DNA of 37,245 nt from assembly GCA_022616415.1 (NCBI GenBank), contig JAKEEU010000032.1, positions 1-37,245 of the forward strand, given 5' to 3'. Within the stretch, counting starts at the first letter, position 1, and every line of letters begins with the position of its first letter. Source of the DNA: Candidatus Zhuqueibacterota bacterium (GTDB lineage: Bacteria; Zhuqueibacterota; Zhuqueibacteria; Zhuqueibacterales; Zhuqueibacteraceae). Position numbers and translations under genes: made by a program. A model generated the notes under the pieces. That model worked only from the letters and a program-made list of their open reading frames with translations, had not been told where the DNA came from and ran no database searches. This document shows positions 1-7,914 of the stretch, in pieces.

Positions 1-119
1 GAACCGCAACGAAAAGGGAACCGCAACGAAAAGGGAACTGCAACGAAAAAAGAACTGCAACGAAAAGAGAACTGCAACGAAAAGGGAACCGCAACGAAAA
101 GGGAACCGCAACGAAAACG
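1..119. repeat. Seven-copy 17-bp tandem repeat
   Basis: Seven contiguous 17-bp units begin at 1, 18, 35, 52, 69, 86 and 103. The consensus is GAACCGCAACGAAAAGG. Units 3-5 carry C-to-T at position 5 and the last bases vary. The array is cut by the left edge, so the copy number is a minimum. There are no spacers, so this is not a CRISPR. It lies just beyond the stop codon of the leftward secreted-protein gene. Confidence 0.95.
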
Positions 120-148
120 TCGACCTAAATTAGCAAACGGTTAGTTTA

Positions 149-1012
149 TCACCAATCAATTTTATCTCCGGGTATATCGCGCTGTATCGGCGTATTGACA
201 TCAAACGTAAACAGATTTTCCGGATGCGTGAGACGAACGGCTTTGATTTCCTTAATGCGCTCGTGCAGAATAACCTCGTCGCCAAAGCCGTTGGTGCGGG
301 TTTGGCTCGCCCAATAGACGATATGCTTTTTAGCATTTTCATCCTGATACCAGCCGAGAAAAATCACCGAGTGGCCGCCGCTTCTTTGCCAGGAAATATT
401 CATGAAGTCGCCGGGGCGCACGTTGCGCGGTTTGATTTCTTTTCCCATCTTGGCGTATTGCACCAGTGCATAATGGCTGCCGAAGCCGTCGTCATTCCAT
501 TTGCCCCAAAACTTGATCGTGTCTTCGCGGCGGCTGCCGTCTTCTTCCTGCATGCGAATCGATTCGTAGCGGTCGTCGCTGAGTTTCTCGCCTTGGTCGG
601 GAAAAAGAAGATTCAATTGTTCGATGAAAGCGGCATACGTCGAGCCGCTGCAGTAGCTGGTCGTTCGCGGCGGTTCGAGCAACGGTCGATCAAACAGTTT
701 CAATTTATAACCGATCGGTGATTCCGTCGGAACGGCTTTGATGCCGGTGAAATAACCGCCGCCATCCATCGCTGTCGCTTGGACTTTATCGATACTTTGT
801 AGCACGTAATAATTGTAGCCTTTCACGTATTTGCCAAAGATTTCGGCATGACGGGTATGATGGGTCCCTCCAACCAGGTCATCCTTAGAAAGCACGAACC
901 ACTCACCATTATCTGTCGTTGGACCTGGCTTCGCGGCGCGGTTTTGTGCCTGCGCGCCAACTAAGAACACGCAAAACAACAAAGCCCAAATTTTTCTTGC
1001 AAAAAATTTCAT
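149..1012 (-). CDS. Secreted NlpC/P60-like cysteine hydrolase (putative)
   Basis: 287-residue protein with a basic start and a hydrophobic stretch ending in an Ala-x-Ala-type site near residue 22, so it is probably exported. The central part has the layout of an NlpC/P60- or CHAP-type papain-like fold: a Cys in SYCSGSTYAAF (C121) at the start of a helix, a PGDF turn at 200-203, and a His in SGGHSVIFLGWY (H214) starting a strand. These would be the catalytic Cys and His. Such enzymes cut peptidoglycan stem peptides or related amides, but the substrate here is unknown. The start at 1012 is supported by AAAGGAG about 8 bases upstream. The gene stands alone, running towards the 17-bp tandem repeat. 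Assignment is by motif only. Confidence 0.75.
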   Translation of the reverse strand: MKFFARKIWALLFCVFLVGAQAQNRAAKPGPTTDNGEWFVLSKDDLVGGTHHTRHAEIFGKYVKGYNYYVLQSIDKVQATAMDGGGYFTGIKAVPTESPIGYKLKLFDRPLLEPPRTTSYCSGSTYAAFIEQLNLLFPDQGEKLSDDRYESIRMQEEDGSRREDTIKFWGKWNDDGFGSHYALVQYAKMGKEIKPRNVRPGDFMNISWQRSGGHSVIFLGWYQDENAKKHIVYWASQTRTNGFGDEVILHERIKEIKAVRLTHPENLFTFDVNTPIQRDIPGDKIDW

Positions 1013-1084
1013 GACTTCTGCTCCTTTTCGTCTTATTGACTTTGCATTAATAAATTATGGAAACGAAACGCGATCCTTGGTTTG

Positions 1085-1171
1085 ATGTCATTCAGGAGGC
1101 TACGCCCGTAGGGAATCCTTTTTCAATCCAGCACTGTGTTCAATCGGGAAAAGATGCTTCCAGCATGACAT
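1085..1171. repeat. Possible dispersed intergenic repeat with a CTACG/CGTAG core
   Basis: The gap between the two leftward genes contains ATGTCATTC, then GGCTACGCCCGTAGGG, then a distal AGCATGACATTT. ATGTCAT and ATGACAT form inverted ends about 75 bases apart. The CTACG-CCGTAGG core recurs as the perfect palindrome at 3393-3408. This looks like a small mobile palindromic element rather than a gene; only two partial copies are visible in the window. Confidence 0.4.
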
Positions 1172-1209
1172 TTTTCTTTTACTTTCGCAAACATCAATAA
1201 GTTTGCACT

Positions 1210-2103
1210 TTAAAAAATCAACTCTGCCAGCACGGGAAGATGGTCGGAAGGATACCTGCCATTCCAGCGATCCGATAGCGTGCCGTGCCGCGCCACTTTC
1301 ACATTTTTGCTGACGAAAATATAATCGATTCTTGGGCGATCCACAACGGTTTCAAAACCATGGAAGGTCCAATCCGGGCCGTGATGGCCGCGCGCGGAAA
1401 CATAACGCGTGTCCGTAAGCGGATGCGAGGGGCTTGGAGCGGTCTCGCCAATCGCCCCTTTGGTCAATATTTCATACACCGGCGAATCCTCGGTCGCGTT
1501 GAAATCGCCGGTGACGATGACTGGTTCTGCTTTCGTCATTTCTCCAATTTTTTGCAAAAGCAGCTTTGCGCTTTCCTGGCGCGCCTTTTCGCCGAGGTGA
1601 TCGAAGTGGGTGTTGAAGTGATAAAACGCTTTTCCCGTTTTTTTGTCTTGGAATTTTGCCCAGGTCACGATGCGCACATACGCAGCATCCCACCCCATGC
1701 TGCCGGGTTTTTCAGGCGTTTCCGAGAGCCAAAACGTCTTTTGCTCCAAAACGGCAAAGCGCTCTTTCAGATAAAAAATCGCGGAATATTCACCGGCTTC
1801 CCTGCCATCATCGCGGGCGACTCCCAGCCAACCGAATTCCGGCAGAAGATTTGTGAGATCATCCATCTGGTCTTTCAGCGCTTCTTGCACGCCGGTCAAA
1901 TCCGCACGATGGAATCGCATCATGCTGGCAACCATCTCTTTGCGATGCGGCCACGCATTGGCACTATCCGTCGGCGTATTGAGCCGAATATTGAAGGTCA
2001 TGACGCGGATGGGGGCTTTCGCCGCCGAGTCTTTGTTGATGCTGCACGCGCCAATGATTCCGGCTACTCCGGCGAGCATCAACAGCATACGGGCAATATG
2101 CAT
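1210..2103 (-). CDS. Endonuclease/exonuclease/phosphatase-family lipoprotein
   Basis: From the ATG at 2103 the product has about 297 residues. It begins with a lipoprotein signal ending in a lipobox-like GIIGAC, so it is probably membrane-anchored. The rest is the DNase I-like EEP fold: RVMTFNIRLN at the start, GVQEAL (metal-binding Glu), FNTHFDHLG, VIVTGDFNATEDSP (Asp/Asn pair), RIDYIFVS and a terminal YPSDHLPV with the catalytic Asp-His. Family members cleave phosphodiesters or sugar/lipid phosphates; the compact extracytoplasmic form favours a phosphoesterase over a DNA-repair enzyme. The open frame extends to 2172, but that extension lacks a signal and overlaps the upstream membrane-protein gene, so 2103 is preferred. 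All expected catalytic motifs are present. Confidence 0.88.
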   Translation of the reverse strand: MHIARMLLMLAGVAGIIGACSINKDSAAKAPIRVMTFNIRLNTPTDSANAWPHRKEMVASMMRFHRADLTGVQEALKDQMDDLTNLLPEFGWLGVARDDGREAGEYSAIFYLKERFAVLEQKTFWLSETPEKPGSMGWDAAYVRIVTWAKFQDKKTGKAFYHFNTHFDHLGEKARQESAKLLLQKIGEMTKAEPVIVTGDFNATEDSPVYEILTKGAIGETAPSPSHPLTDTRYVSARGHHGPDWTFHGFETVVDRPRIDYIFVSKNVKVARHGTLSDRWNGRYPSDHLPVLAELIF

Positions 2104-2116
2104 ATTTTTTTGAATG

Positions 2117-2491
2117 CTAAACCGGTTGTGATGAAGACGGTTTATTGATAACCTGCCGCAAACTGCCGCCAAGCCACCCTCCTAATCCCCCTGCAAGAAA
2201 AGCGATGATGGACGAGACCAAAACCAACATCCAGGCTTTGGCGCCGGAAAGCTGAGCCAGCGATCCTGCGAGCGCTAGAAGTTGCTGGCTTTGCCCGTTC
2301 ACAATTTTAACGACGGCGGCGGCGAGCCAGAAGAGCGCGGCAATAGCACCGCCAAGCCAAAAGCCGCGCTTGCTCGAGGACAGCATCATCCCGGTTGCGA
2401 TGCCTGCCAAAGCCAGGCCAACGGCGCCAAACAAAACGCCGCCAACAACGATCACAAGAATGGTCAGCAGCCATTGCACTGGATTTCGCAT
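2117..2491 (-). CDS. Small multi-pass membrane protein, unknown function
   Basis: 124 residues with about four hydrophobic Gly/Ala-rich segments (about 7-35, 46-63, 70-85 and 88-112) and a short polar tail. I do not recognise the family. Its stop lies 13 bases before the chosen ATG of the lipoprotein gene, in the same direction, so the two are probably co-transcribed. Hydrophobicity, length and lack of a competing reading frame support a real gene; the Shine-Dalgarno signal is weak (AAAGAAA). Confidence 0.7.
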   Translation of the reverse strand: MRNPVQWLLTILVIVVGGVLFGAVGLALAGIATGMMLSSSKRGFWLGGAIAALFWLAAAVVKIVNGQSQQLLALAGSLAQLSGAKAWMLVLVSSIIAFLAGGLGGWLGGSLRQVINKPSSSQPV

Positions 2492-2670
2492 GATTATTTT
2501 TCTTTAGTTGTGTGGGTGATAGTAACAAAAAGAAAAGACTTTGTCAAGGAGAATTTTGGGGTAGAAACGGTTAAAATACGACGCGCAGTCGTTTGTCTGG
2601 GTTTCGTGCGTTTTTGGCCGTGGTTTGTCCACGTTTGTTTCTTTATTTTCAGCCGAAATAAAAATTTTTC

Positions 2671-2699
2671 TTGACAAATTAATTTTTCAGTTGTATATT
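2671..2699 (+). promoter_or_regulatory. Sigma-70-type promoter of the ArsR-like gene, probably leaderless
   Basis: TTGACA at 2671-2676, a 17-base spacer, and TATATT at 2694-2699. A start site 6-7 bases after the -10 falls on the ATG at 2706. There is no room for a ribosome binding site, so the mRNA is predicted to be leaderless. Confidence 0.75.
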
Positions 2700-2705
2700 A
2701 TGATC

Positions 2706-3317
2706 ATGACACCATCCCAAACCGCCGTTAATTTCGTCGGCGATGCGGCGAGCGCGTCGGTTTTGCTCAATCCGCTGCGCCTGCAAATTCTCGAACGGCT
2801 GCGCGAGCCGGACTCGGCTTCCGGCCTGTCACGGCTGATGAACCAGCCGCGCCAAAAACTCAATTATCATCTGCGCGAGCTTGAAAAACACGGCTTGATC
2901 GAGCAGGTGGAAGAGCGCAAAAAGGGCAACTGCGTCGAGCGCATCGTGCGCGCCACCGCCCGCTATTATCTCATCAGCCCCGAAGCGCTCGGCAACCTGG
3001 CCACCGATCCCAGCCAAATTCAGGATCATTTCTCTTCGACCTATCTGGTCGCCATCGCCGCCCGTGCCATCCATGATCTGGCCGTCTTGCGAACCCGCGC
3101 CGAGAAAGCCGGCAAAAAACTCGCCACCTTCACCCTGGAAACCAATGTCAGATTTGCCTCCGCTTCGGCCCTCAACGCCTTCTCGGAAGAACTGGCCAAT
3201 ACGGTTGCCCGCTTGGCTGCCAAATATCATGACGAAAAAGCGCCAAGCGGCCGCCAATATAAATTCATCATTGGCTCTTATCCGGCCATTACCAAAAAAG
3301 AAAATGACAAACCATGA
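2706..3317 (+). CDS. ArsR-type winged-helix transcriptional regulator
   Basis: 203 residues from the ATG at 2706 (an ATG at 2700 is in frame two codons earlier). The N-terminal part is a winged helix: NPLRLQILERLREPDSASGLSR (about residues 24-45), then RQKLNYHLRELEKHGLIEQVEER as the recognition helix and wing. The C-terminal about 110 residues are mostly helical and lack an obvious metal-binding Cys cluster. ArsR-type regulators are often encoded beside SRPBCC/AHSA1 proteins, as here: the duplicated SRPBCC gene follows on the same strand. It probably controls that operon. The inverted repeats at 3317-3426 are candidate binding sites or an mRNA structure. Confidence 0.9.
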   Translation: MTPSQTAVNFVGDAASASVLLNPLRLQILERLREPDSASGLSRLMNQPRQKLNYHLRELEKHGLIEQVEERKKGNCVERIVRATARYYLISPEALGNLATDPSQIQDHFSSTYLVAIAARAIHDLAVLRTRAEKAGKKLATFTLETNVRFASASALNAFSEELANTVARLAAKYHDEKAPSGRQYKFIIGSYPAITKKENDKP

Positions 3318-3406
3318 CTATTCACGAAACCGTCCAGACGCTTCTTGATTTGAGCAAACTTGTTGAACCAACCAATCAATTCTCACACAAAAGCCTACGG
3401 CCGTAG
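3314..3406 (+). other. 30-codon open frame overlapping the regulator stop
   Basis: ATG at 3314 overlaps the regulator's stop by 4 bases (ATGA), the usual geometry of translational coupling. It encodes 30 residues starting MTIHETVQTLLDLSKLVE and ends at TAG inside the perfect palindrome 3393-3408. It could be a leader peptide, or the start of a gene cut off by a palindromic repeat insertion. Nothing beyond position and codon plausibility supports expression. Confidence 0.3.
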
Positions 3407-3426
3407 GCGTCCGGACGGTGAATAGT
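3317..3426. repeat. Inverted repeat enclosing a 16-bp perfect palindrome
   Basis: ACTATTCAC (3317-3325) is exactly complementary to GTGAATAGT (3418-3426). Inside, CGTCCAGACGC (3331-3341) pairs with GCGTCCGGACG (3407-3417) at 10 of 11 positions. At 3393-3408 lies the perfect palindrome GCCTACGGCCGTAGGC. Position between regulator and SRPBCC gene suggests an operator, an mRNA hairpin, or an inserted repeat element. Confidence 0.75.
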
Positions 3427-3452
3427 TACGAACCTTCAGGAAAGGAGAGGAA

Positions 3453-5186
3453 ATGAGCGCAGTGCAGAAGAAAACAGCAACACGCTCGATTGAGAAACAG
3501 ATCGAGATCAACGCGCCGATTGAAACGGTGTGGAAAGCGCTGACCGATGCCAAAGAGCTGACGCAGTGGTTTCCGCTCGAAGCCGGCGAAAATCCCGACG
3601 GCACAATGTGGATGTCCTGGCGCAACGAGTTCAAATTCGCGAGCCGGATCGAGATTTGGGAGCTTCCGCGTCATGTCCGCACGGCACCGGTGCAATCGCA
3701 TTGGTCGCAGGATAAAACGCAGGAAAACGATTCGGCGAGCAGCGGCGATTCGTCCTGGGGACTGGCAACGGATTTTTATCTTGAATCGCGTGGCGGCGCG
3801 ACGGCGCTGCGGCTCGTTCATTCCGGCTTTTCGCTTGAGGCGGATTGGGATGCGCTGTACGACGGCACGCGCACGGGATGGGATTTTCAGCTTTGGGCGC
3901 TGCGCCATTATTTGGAAAATCATCGTGGCATTCCACGCTGTACCGCCTACGTGCGGGAATTTCTCAAGGACATTTCCCGTGAAGAGGCCTGGCAAATTCT
4001 GTTCGGCCCGAAAGGATTAGTGGGCGAAGGCCGGCTTCACGGCTTGCGGCCTGGAGATCGTTACGCCATCCGCACTGCCGCCGGTGATGATTTTGCCGGC
4101 GTCATTCATTCTCTGCAACCGCCGCATGATTTTTCGGCAACCGTGGAAAATCTCAACCACGCGCTTCTTCGAATCCATTTTGACGAGCTGTTTGGATACC
4201 GCGACGTCAATTTCCAATTATCGACTTATGGCATTCCGCAAGATCAAGTGAAAGCTTTGGAAACCCGCGCCCGCCAAATGCTGCAAAGCCTGAATGCAAC
4301 CAAAGCCACAAGCGTCTCCGCTTCCCCATCCACCAGCCGGAAGTTTGAAACAGAAATTGAAATCAAAGCGCCCGTGGAGACGGTTTGGAAAGCGCTCACC
4401 GATGCCGAAGAATTGACGCGCTGGTTTCCCCAGCAAGCCAAGGTCACGCCGGGCGTTGGCGGCAAAATACTGTTGTCCTGGCCGGGGATAACGGATTGGA
4501 ATCTCCGCATCGATGAGTGGCAGCCAAACGAGCATTTGCGCGCAGTTTATGATCTGCAAGCTGATCTGATTGTAAAAACGGACGAGGAAACGGAAACGGC
4601 CATCAAGCTTGCGGATGCCGAGAAGGGAAAACCATTGCAACTGGCGGTGGAATATTTTCTTCAAGGCCGTAGCGGCACAACCGTGCTGCGTCTGGTGCAT
4701 TCCGGCTTTGGTAAAGGTTCGCCTTGGGATGAAGAGTACGACGGCATCTCCTGGGGCTGGCTCAAAGAGTTGCGTTCCTTGCGCCATTATCTCGAGCACC
4801 ATCACGGCGAATCGCGTCACGTCGGCTGGGCGCGGGTAACGTTGCCGGTGCAGACGTCTACTGCCTCAGCGTGGCAACGCCTGCTCAATGAAAACGGCGT
4901 TTGGCTCAAGCCTGCACTCTCCCATTTTCAGGAAGGTGATCGCTGTGAGATTCATCTCGGTACCGGAGATACTTTTCAGGGTGTGATTCAATACTTTGAT
5001 CCTCCAAACTTCTTTTGTGCGACAGTGGAAAACTTGCAGCAGGCCTTTTTGAGAGCCTGGGTGTGGGTGGATAAACTGCACGGTTTTGGCGAGGCGAATA
5101 TTCAGATTTCGACTTATGGCCTTCCCAAAGCAGCAAGCGAAGATTTCGAAAAACGCTGGAATGATCTTTTGCGGCGGCTGTTTTGA
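3453..5186 (+). CDS. Tandem-duplicated SRPBCC/AHSA1-like protein
   Basis: 577 residues made of two similar halves of about 288. Each opens with an AHSA1/SRPBCC (START-like) helix-grip domain: IEKQIEINAPIETVWKALTD at about residue 11 and FETEIEIKAPVETVWKALTD at about 297, both followed by LT-WFP. Each half then has a LRLVHSGF motif, a W/RHYLE-HHG helix and a second AHSA1-like segment. These domains form hydrophobic pockets; ligands are often unknown, and no enzymatic function can be read here. No signal peptide, so cytoplasmic. The start is fixed by AAAGGAGAGG just upstream of ATG 3453. It follows the ArsR-type regulator, the usual pairing for this family. A decayed relative lies at 5915-6466. 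Confidence 0.9.
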   Translation: MSAVQKKTATRSIEKQIEINAPIETVWKALTDAKELTQWFPLEAGENPDGTMWMSWRNEFKFASRIEIWELPRHVRTAPVQSHWSQDKTQENDSASSGDSSWGLATDFYLESRGGATALRLVHSGFSLEADWDALYDGTRTGWDFQLWALRHYLENHRGIPRCTAYVREFLKDISREEAWQILFGPKGLVGEGRLHGLRPGDRYAIRTAAGDDFAGVIHSLQPPHDFSATVENLNHALLRIHFDELFGYRDVNFQLSTYGIPQDQVKALETRARQMLQSLNATKATSVSASPSTSRKFETEIEIKAPVETVWKALTDAEELTRWFPQQAKVTPGVGGKILLSWPGITDWNLRIDEWQPNEHLRAVYDLQADLIVKTDEETETAIKLADAEKGKPLQLAVEYFLQGRSGTTVLRLVHSGFGKGSPWDEEYDGISWGWLKELRSLRHYLEHHHGESRHVGWARVTLPVQTSTASAWQRLLNENGVWLKPALSHFQEGDRCEIHLGTGDTFQGVIQYFDPPNFFCATVENLQQAFLRAWVWVDKLHGFGEANIQISTYGLPKAASEDFEKRWNDLLRRLF

Positions 5187-5204
5187 TCGTGCGCTGATTT
5201 TTTA

Positions 5205-5266
5205 ACGAACCGCTAATTCACGCGAATGTACGCTAATTTTTGATTAGCGTTAATTCGCGGTTTGAC
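5205..5266. repeat. Imperfect palindromic intergenic repeat
   Basis: AACCGCTAATTCACGCGAATG then CGCTAAT, a TTTTG loop, then ATTAGCG and TTAATTCGCGGTTT. CGCTAAT/ATTAGCG pair exactly across the loop, and the outer arms (AACCGC/GCGGTT) also pair with a few bulges. It sits 20 bases after the SRPBCC stop and could work as a transcript-end hairpin, though no clean T run follows. Confidence 0.65.
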
Positions 5267-5331
5267 GGTTTTGATTGCGGTAAGTTGCCGCGCCAGGTTT
5301 TAATAACGAAAGAAAAGAAAGGAGTATCACG

Positions 5332-5832
5332 ATGAAACGATGTAAATCAATTCTGCTGTCATTTACAACAATCGCGTTATTGACGAATCCGGTTTTGGCG
5401 CAGAGCAAAGCAGCAGTCGGATTCGAAAAACTCAAATCACTCGTTGGCGAATGGCAGGGTACCGGCCCGCATGGGAAGGTAAAAGTATCATATCAGCTCA
5501 TTTCCGGCGGCTCGGCGCTCATGGAAATTCTCGATCCGATCAGTGAACCGAGCATGGTCACCATCTACCATCTCGGCGGCGACAAGCTCGCGATGACGCA
5601 CTACTGCTCCATCGGCAATCAACCACGGATGCGCGCCGAGGCGCCTTCCGGCGAAATCAGGAAATTAAACTTCACTTTCGCCGATGTAACCAATATGACG
5701 AGTGCTTCCCAGGGGCACATGCGCCATCTCACCATGACGTTCCAGGGCAAGGATCGCATTACACAAGTGTGGACTTGGCGTCAAGACGGCGAGGATACGC
5801 CGGCAACGTTCACCTTGGAGCGAAAGAAGTAG
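5332..5832 (+). CDS. Secreted DUF1579/lipocalin-like protein
   Basis: 166 residues. Residues 1-24 are a signal peptide (MKRCK, hydrophobic core, cleavage after VLAQ). The mature part opens FEKLKSLVGEWQGTG and continues with a beta-rich pattern and a late TMTFQGKDRITQVWTW strand. This matches the DUF1579/lipocalin-like domains that start with a Leu-x-G-x-W turn. Such proteins are small beta-barrels with no agreed function. AAAGGAG at 5318-5324 with 7-base spacing sets the start. It lies between two SRPBCC-type sequences, so it may belong to the same ligand-binding set. Confidence 0.8.
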   Translation: MKRCKSILLSFTTIALLTNPVLAQSKAAVGFEKLKSLVGEWQGTGPHGKVKVSYQLISGGSALMEILDPISEPSMVTIYHLGGDKLAMTHYCSIGNQPRMRAEAPSGEIRKLNFTFADVTNMTSASQGHMRHLTMTFQGKDRITQVWTWRQDGEDTPATFTLERKK

Positions 5833-5914
5833 GTTCAAAGATCTTATCAATTGATATACGAAATTGGCAACATGATCCGAGCTGACTGGGAGCAAGTTCT
5901 TGCGATTTACCTGA

Positions 5915-6466
5915 AAAGAACAGCAAAAAGAATCGGAAAAACCATCGACGCTTGTTCCCGACATTTCCGGTCAACTGGCTGTCGACTATTTTCTGGAAGG
6001 CGCGGGCGGAAAAACCACCATGCGCCTGGTGCATTCCGGCTTTGGCGCTGAGGCCAAATGGGACGAGGAATACGACTCGGTCCGTCGAGGTTGGAATGTC
6101 GAGCTCGGCAATCTAAAATATTATCTCGAGCGCCATCACGGTCAGGATCGCACAGTTGCCTGGGCAGTCGTGGAAATTCAAGAATCGGTGGAAACCGCCT
6201 GGCAGAAACTCATGGGAAGGGAGGGCTTGGTCCAAACCGGTTCCCTCGATGGTTTGCACGAAGGCGCTGCTTATGATTTTCGGAACGCGATGGGAGAAAA
6301 TTTCAGCGGGGTCGTTCAATATTTTGACCCGCCCACGGATTTCGTTGCCACCGTGGAAAAACTCAACGATTTGGTGTACAATGATCAGGAAGAGATGGCG
6401 GGCAGAAGATGGCGGGGGAAAAATCGCACGCTATTGGCGAAGTTCAATTATCTTTTGGGGTGGTGA
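5915..6466 (+). pseudogene. Truncated SRPBCC-family remnant
   Basis: The frame is open from 5915 (right after a TGA) to 6466. From about 5960 it reads GQLAVDYFLEG, RLVHSGFG, WDEEYD and YLERHHGQDR, matching the second half of the 577-residue SRPBCC protein (AVEYFLQG, RLVHSGFG, WDEEYD, YLEHHHG). Later VVQYFDPP and FVATVEKLN also match. The AHSA1 N-terminal domain is missing, no ATG exists before the homologous part (first ATG 6020 lies inside it), and the C-terminal about 30 residues no longer resemble the relative. It is best read as a decayed duplicate; a short product from 6020 (148 residues) cannot be excluded. Confidence 0.75.
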
Positions 6467-6572
6467 GGGTAAGGCGTAAACAGTAAGCAGTGATCAGTGA
6501 TCAAGTTCATGTCATTAAGTTAAGATGAATGCCTATCGAATAGTTTGCCCCGAAGGGACGACGTGAAAATAG

Positions 6573-6592
6573 CCCAGAGATTTTTCTCTGGG
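6573..6592. repeat. Perfect 8-bp hairpin downstream of the transporter gene
   Basis: CCCAGAGA-TTTT-TCTCTGGG, an exact stem with a four-base loop, 11 bases beyond the stop of the leftward NicO-like gene. It may act as a terminator or 3' stabilising stem, but no clear T run follows on either strand. Confidence 0.5.
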
Positions 6593-6603
6593 AAACCAGA
6601 GCA

Positions 6604-7314
6604 TCAAAGCCCAAGAAAGCGGATCGCCAAGCCGCAAAGTGCAATAGTGGCGCCGGCAATGGTGTGGCTATATCGCTCGAGTGGACCGAACGGCAGGCAA
6701 GCAAAGCTCGCTTTGGCAGCGAGCACGATGGCGAGCATGGTGGCGATCGTGGTCACGCCAAAAACCGCGGTGACCAACAGCAATCCCCACCAACTATGTT
6801 GGGTGGCAGGATACATTAACAACGGAATCAACACTTCGCAAGGCCCAAAAACAAAAATCGTGAAGATCACCCACGGGGTCAATTTCTCTCCCGCCGTTTC
6901 GTGGATGTGCAGATGTTCCTTCTCGTGGTCGTGCTGATGCAAATGCACGACTTCATCCCCGTGCGCATGCCAGTGGCTGTGCGGCCGATGCCGATAGGCG
7001 CGACGCAATCCCCAAATTGCATAAACCAAGCCAAATCCGATCAGCAGCCACGCCGCTAAATCCCCGCGCCATGCCTCAATCGCCTCCAAACGTGAAAGCG
7101 TAAGGCCCGCGGCTATGCCAATCAACCCCAACAGCACCGAGCTCAATACATGCCCCGCGCCGCTGAGACATGTAACCAGCACGGTCTTGCGCAGCGACCA
7201 TTTGCCGGTGCGCGCCATCATGATAAAAGGCAAATAATGATCCGGCCCCAAAATCGTGTGAATGAATCCCAACGACAGCGCCGTGAGCGAGAGCAAAAGA
7301 AGTTCGTTGGACAT
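6604..7314 (-). CDS. NicO/RcnA-like metal transporter with His-rich loop
   Basis: About 236 residues from ATG 7314. Six or so membrane helices are visible. Helix 1 carries LGFIHTILGPDHYLPF, the His...Asp-His signature of nickel/cobalt (NicO/HoxN-type) and UreH-like permeases. A central cytoplasmic loop is very His-rich (HRPHSHWHAHGDE, HLHQHDHEKEHLHIHE), typical of Ni/Co/Zn handling. Helix 4 contains FVFGPCEVLIPLL. The metal and direction of transport cannot be read from sequence. An upstream TTG at 7335 is in frame, but it lies inside the preceding gene and adds nothing recognisable. The ATG is 10 bases after the ogt stop, so the two form an operon. Confidence 0.85.
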   Translation of the reverse strand: MSNELLLLSLTALSLGFIHTILGPDHYLPFIMMARTGKWSLRKTVLVTCLSGAGHVLSSVLLGLIGIAAGLTLSRLEAIEAWRGDLAAWLLIGFGLVYAIWGLRRAYRHRPHSHWHAHGDEVVHLHQHDHEKEHLHIHETAGEKLTPWVIFTIFVFGPCEVLIPLLMYPATQHSWWGLLLVTAVFGVTTIATMLAIVLAAKASFACLPFGPLERYSHTIAGATIALCGLAIRFLGL

Positions 7315-7324
7315 ATTAATTTTT

Positions 7325-7837
7325 TTAAAAATCAACTCTTTCCAATTGCAGCAACTTTCTCTTCACCTCGATTCCGCCCCCGTAGCCGCACAAATCGCCG
7401 TTGCTGCCGATGACGCGATGGCAGGGAATGACGATGGGAAGCGGATTGCTGCCGTTCGCGTGTCCCACCGCGCGCACGGCTGGTGGCTTGCCAAGCTTCT
7501 GCGCAATGCTCTTGTAAGTCGTCACTTGCCCAAACGGAATTGCGCTCACGGCTTGCCAAACTTTTTGCTGAAAGGCCGTGCCCTCCGGCGCGAGCGGAAA
7601 AGTAAATTTTCTGCGCTGTCCGGCAAAATATTCTTCCAGCTCAACCAGCGGTTTTTGCAGCGCCGCTTCATTCTTGACCAACGTCGTCTTCGGCCAAATG
7701 CGTGCGAGCATGGCGCGGAACTCCGATTCCGAATGATTGAATTCGATCCGGCAAATGCCGCGTTCCGACCGGGCAATCCACAAGTGTGCGCCCAGCGGCG
7801 TTTTCATTTTGGCATAAGAAATTTTTGCTTGATTCAT
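7325..7837 (-). CDS. ogt: Methylated-DNA--protein-cysteine S-methyltransferase
   Basis: 170 residues from ATG 7837, which has AAGG 7 bases upstream (AAGGTTGAAATG). It removes alkyl groups from O6-alkylguanine in a suicide reaction. The active-site motif IPCHRVIGSNG is present, as are the DNA-binding FQQKVWQAVSAIPFGQVTTY and the RAVGHANGSNPLPI segment before the Cys. The N-terminal domain is the short Ogt type, with no Ada methylphosphotriester domain. The frame runs on to 7930, but that extension would overlap the divergent ligase-family gene. Transcribed with the NicO-like transporter. Confidence 0.95.
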   Translation of the reverse strand: MNQAKISYAKMKTPLGAHLWIARSERGICRIEFNHSESEFRAMLARIWPKTTLVKNEAALQKPLVELEEYFAGQRRKFTFPLAPEGTAFQQKVWQAVSAIPFGQVTTYKSIAQKLGKPPAVRAVGHANGSNPLPIVIPCHRVIGSNGDLCGYGGGIEVKRKLLQLERVDF

Positions 7838-7914
7838 TTCAACCTTGATTTTAATCGAAGTTTTTGGCACATTTGATTTCAAGATATCAATTGCAAAAAA
7901 CCAAGCACGAGAAA

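Noticed and set aside
1..119. CRISPR array
   Set aside because: Units of 17 bp are directly adjacent with no spacers, and no cas gene is present.
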